A DNA stretch of 6,327 nt. It comes from an uncultured Brevibacterium sp. Its GTDB lineage: Bacteria > Actinomycetota > Actinomycetes > Actinomycetales > Brevibacteriaceae. The stretch covers positions 1 through 6,327 of the forward strand of contig CABTZC010000127.1 in NCBI GenBank assembly GCA_902489185.1, in the 5' to 3' direction. The position numbers were made by a program, and so were the translations under genes. The notes below the pieces were generated by a model, which ran no database searches, was not told the origin of the DNA, and worked only from the letters and a program-made list of their open reading frames with translations. This document shows positions 5,409-6,327 of this stretch, piece after piece (position 1 is the stretch's first letter; every line of letters begins with the position of its first letter).

Positions 5409-6170
5409 TTATTTCGGAGCCATACGGATTGCGCCATCCAGGCGGATGGTCTCACCGTTGATGTATTCGTGGGTGACCAGCATGTCAGCCAGCTGTGCGT
5501 ATTCTTCCGGTGTACCCAGACGAGCAGGGTGCGGAATCGAAGCAGCCAAGGAATCCTGAGCAGCCTGAGGCAGACCAGCCATCATCGGGGTCTGGAAAAT
5601 ACCCGGTGCGATCGTGTTCACACGAATCTTGCTTGCAGCCAATTCGCGAGCCATCGGCAGGGTCACAGCGTGGACACCACCCTTGGAAGCAGAGTACGCG
5701 ATCTGACCAATCTGGCCGTCGAACGCAGCGACCGAAGCAGTGTTGATGATGACACCACGGTCGCCGTCGAGCTCTTCGTTCTGCTGCATCGCAACCGCGG
5801 CCAAACGGCACACGTTGATGGTACCGATCAGGTTCACACCAATCACCAGCTTGAGCTGGTCCAGGGGCAGGGCACCCTTCTTGCCCACCAACTTGCCAGG
5901 GGTTGCGACACCTGCACAGTTCACAACAACACGCAGGTCGCCCAGGCTGGTTGCCTTGTCAACAGCGGCCTGAACCTGTTCTTCGTTCTGTACGTCAGCG
6001 GCCACAAAGTGAGCGTTGTCTCCCAGGCTCGCGGCTGCTTCGTTCCCCACCTGTTCGTTCAAGTCGACCATGACAACTTTTGCGCCGGCGTCCAAGAAGC
6101 GCTTGGTCGTCGCAAGCCCAAGACCTGACGCACCACCTGTCACCAGTGCTACTGCACCGTCGAGTTTCAT
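5409..6170 (-). CDS. Short-chain dehydrogenase, type-2 3-hydroxyacyl-CoA dehydrogenase-like
   Basis: This 253-residue protein is a classical SDR and close in length to type-2 3-hydroxyacyl-CoA dehydrogenases (HSD10-like, about 255). The cofactor loop TGGASGLG (11-18) and Asp36 at the end of the second strand (VVMVDLNE, 32-39) point to NAD rather than NADP. Then follow ADV (58-60), NCAG (84-87), Asn113, Ser146, and YSASK (159-163) with catalytic Tyr159 and Lys163, and the APG turn (188-190). The C-terminus ends IRLDGAIRMAPK, characteristic of this subgroup. Such enzymes oxidise 3-hydroxyacyl-CoA, including the 2-methyl-branched intermediate of isoleucine breakdown, in the cytoplasm; the exact substrate here is not known. 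The ATG at 6170 has GGAGG 7 nt upstream, and MKLDGAVALVTGG is the normal family start. A longer frame to 6260 runs through the palindrome and is rejected. The gene is monocistronic on its 3' side, with a strong terminator. Confidence 0.94.
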   Translation of the reverse strand: MKLDGAVALVTGGASGLGLATTKRFLDAGAKVVMVDLNEQVGNEAAASLGDNAHFVAADVQNEEQVQAAVDKATSLGDLRVVVNCAGVATPGKLVGKKGALPLDQLKLVIGVNLIGTINVCRLAAVAMQQNEELDGDRGVIINTASVAAFDGQIGQIAYSASKGGVHAVTLPMARELAASKIRVNTIAPGIFQTPMMAGLPQAAQDSLAASIPHPARLGTPEEYAQLADMLVTHEYINGETIRLDGAIRMAPK

Positions 6171-6177
6171 ACCTTTA

Positions 6178-6182
6178 CCTCC
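6178..6182 (-). promoter_or_regulatory. Strong ribosome binding site that decides the dehydrogenase start
   Basis: GGAGG on the minus strand (6182 to 6178) with a 7-nt spacer to the ATG at 6170 is the best Shine-Dalgarno sequence in the window. It fixes the start 90 nt downstream of the longest open frame's first ATG. Confidence 0.88.
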
Positions 6183-6246
6183 GGTTGTTCGAAGCACGCC
6201 ACCCCACGCACGGGGCGAGCGCCACTTAACACGTAAAACCAAATCC

Positions 6247-6264
6247 CCTGGTGACTTCACCAGG
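6247..6264. promoter_or_regulatory. 18-bp perfect palindrome, candidate repressor operator for the dehydrogenase gene
   Basis: CCTGGTGA (6247-6254), CT, TCACCAGG (6257-6264) is perfectly symmetric apart from the central two bases. It lies 76 bp upstream of the dehydrogenase ATG and just downstream of a possible -10 (TAGACT at 6279 to 6274). The TGGT...ACCA half-sites recall operators of helix-turn-helix repressors such as the GntR/FadR or TetR groups, but the regulator cannot be named. A hairpin in the 5' leader is the alternative. Confidence 0.55.
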
Positions 6265-6273
6265 CTATGGCCC

Positions 6274-6279
6274 AGTCTA
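6274..6279 (-). promoter_or_regulatory. Candidate -10 element for the dehydrogenase gene
   Basis: TAGACT on the minus strand (6279 to 6274) fits TANNNT. It would start transcription near 6267, so the palindrome would occupy about +3 to +20. No good -35 is visible at 16-18 nt. The remainder of 6280-6327 shows no gene. Confidence 0.33.
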
Positions 6280-6327
6280 GGACGCTCGGTTAACAGGACA
6301 TAACTTGCGTCACATTTTCGACACTGA

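Noticed and set aside
5214..6128. Long plus-strand open frame opposite the dehydrogenase
   Set aside because: It is antisense to a gene with complete SDR motifs, its translation is low-information His/Gln/Ser/Arg-rich sequence, and there is no ribosome binding site. It is a frame shadow of the GC-rich coding strand.
6171..6260. N-terminal extension of the dehydrogenase to an ATG at 6260
   Set aside because: It lacks family similarity, runs across the 18-bp palindrome, and ignores the GGAGG correctly placed before the ATG at 6170.
6290..6320. Crp/GlxR-like half site near TGTGACGC (minus strand) upstream of the dehydrogenase
   Set aside because: The left half TGTGA is present but the matching TCACA half is missing at the required spacing.

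Overview
The window looks like chromosomal DNA of a moderately high-GC actinobacterium, possibly of the Micrococcales. The evidence is the protein families (a sensor-domain/HisKA_3 kinase with a NarL-type regulator, a DUF4097 membrane protein, an actinobacterial DUF402 protein and actinobacterial-type alpha-hydroxy-acid oxidase), the C/G-rich third codon positions and two starts that look leaderless. Genus cannot be fixed from this sequence alone.

Positions 4208 down to 1 (minus strand) form one very compact five-gene run: sensor histidine kinase, LuxR/NarL response regulator, membrane-anchored DUF4097 protein, DUF402 putative nucleotide phosphatase, and an FMN-dependent alpha-hydroxy-acid (lactate-type) oxidase cut off by the window edge. 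Neighbouring genes overlap by 10, 17 and 14 nt or are separated by 1 nt, so they are almost certainly co-transcribed and translationally coupled. Two metabolic or hydrolytic genes thus sit on the same message as a two-component system and its probable envelope partner.

A 179-bp divergent intergenic region (4209-4387) separates this operon from a plus-strand gene (4388-4993). That gene encodes a small polytopic membrane protein resembling the membrane sensor half of an actinobacterial histidine kinase, without any kinase core. Both divergent genes have a TANNNT hexamer 6-7 nt before the ATG and no usable Shine-Dalgarno sequence, which suggests leaderless transcripts. Two imperfect dyads lie between them.

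Positions 4994-5408 contain no convincing gene. They hold a GC-rich hairpin after the plus-strand gene, an AT-richer block with nested and mutually exclusive inverted repeats (5075-5213), and a good intrinsic terminator (5337-5377) for the gene arriving from the right. That last gene (6170-5409, minus) encodes a short-chain dehydrogenase of the type-2 3-hydroxyacyl-CoA dehydrogenase type. It has a strong ribosome binding site and an 18-bp perfect palindrome upstream that looks like a repressor operator.
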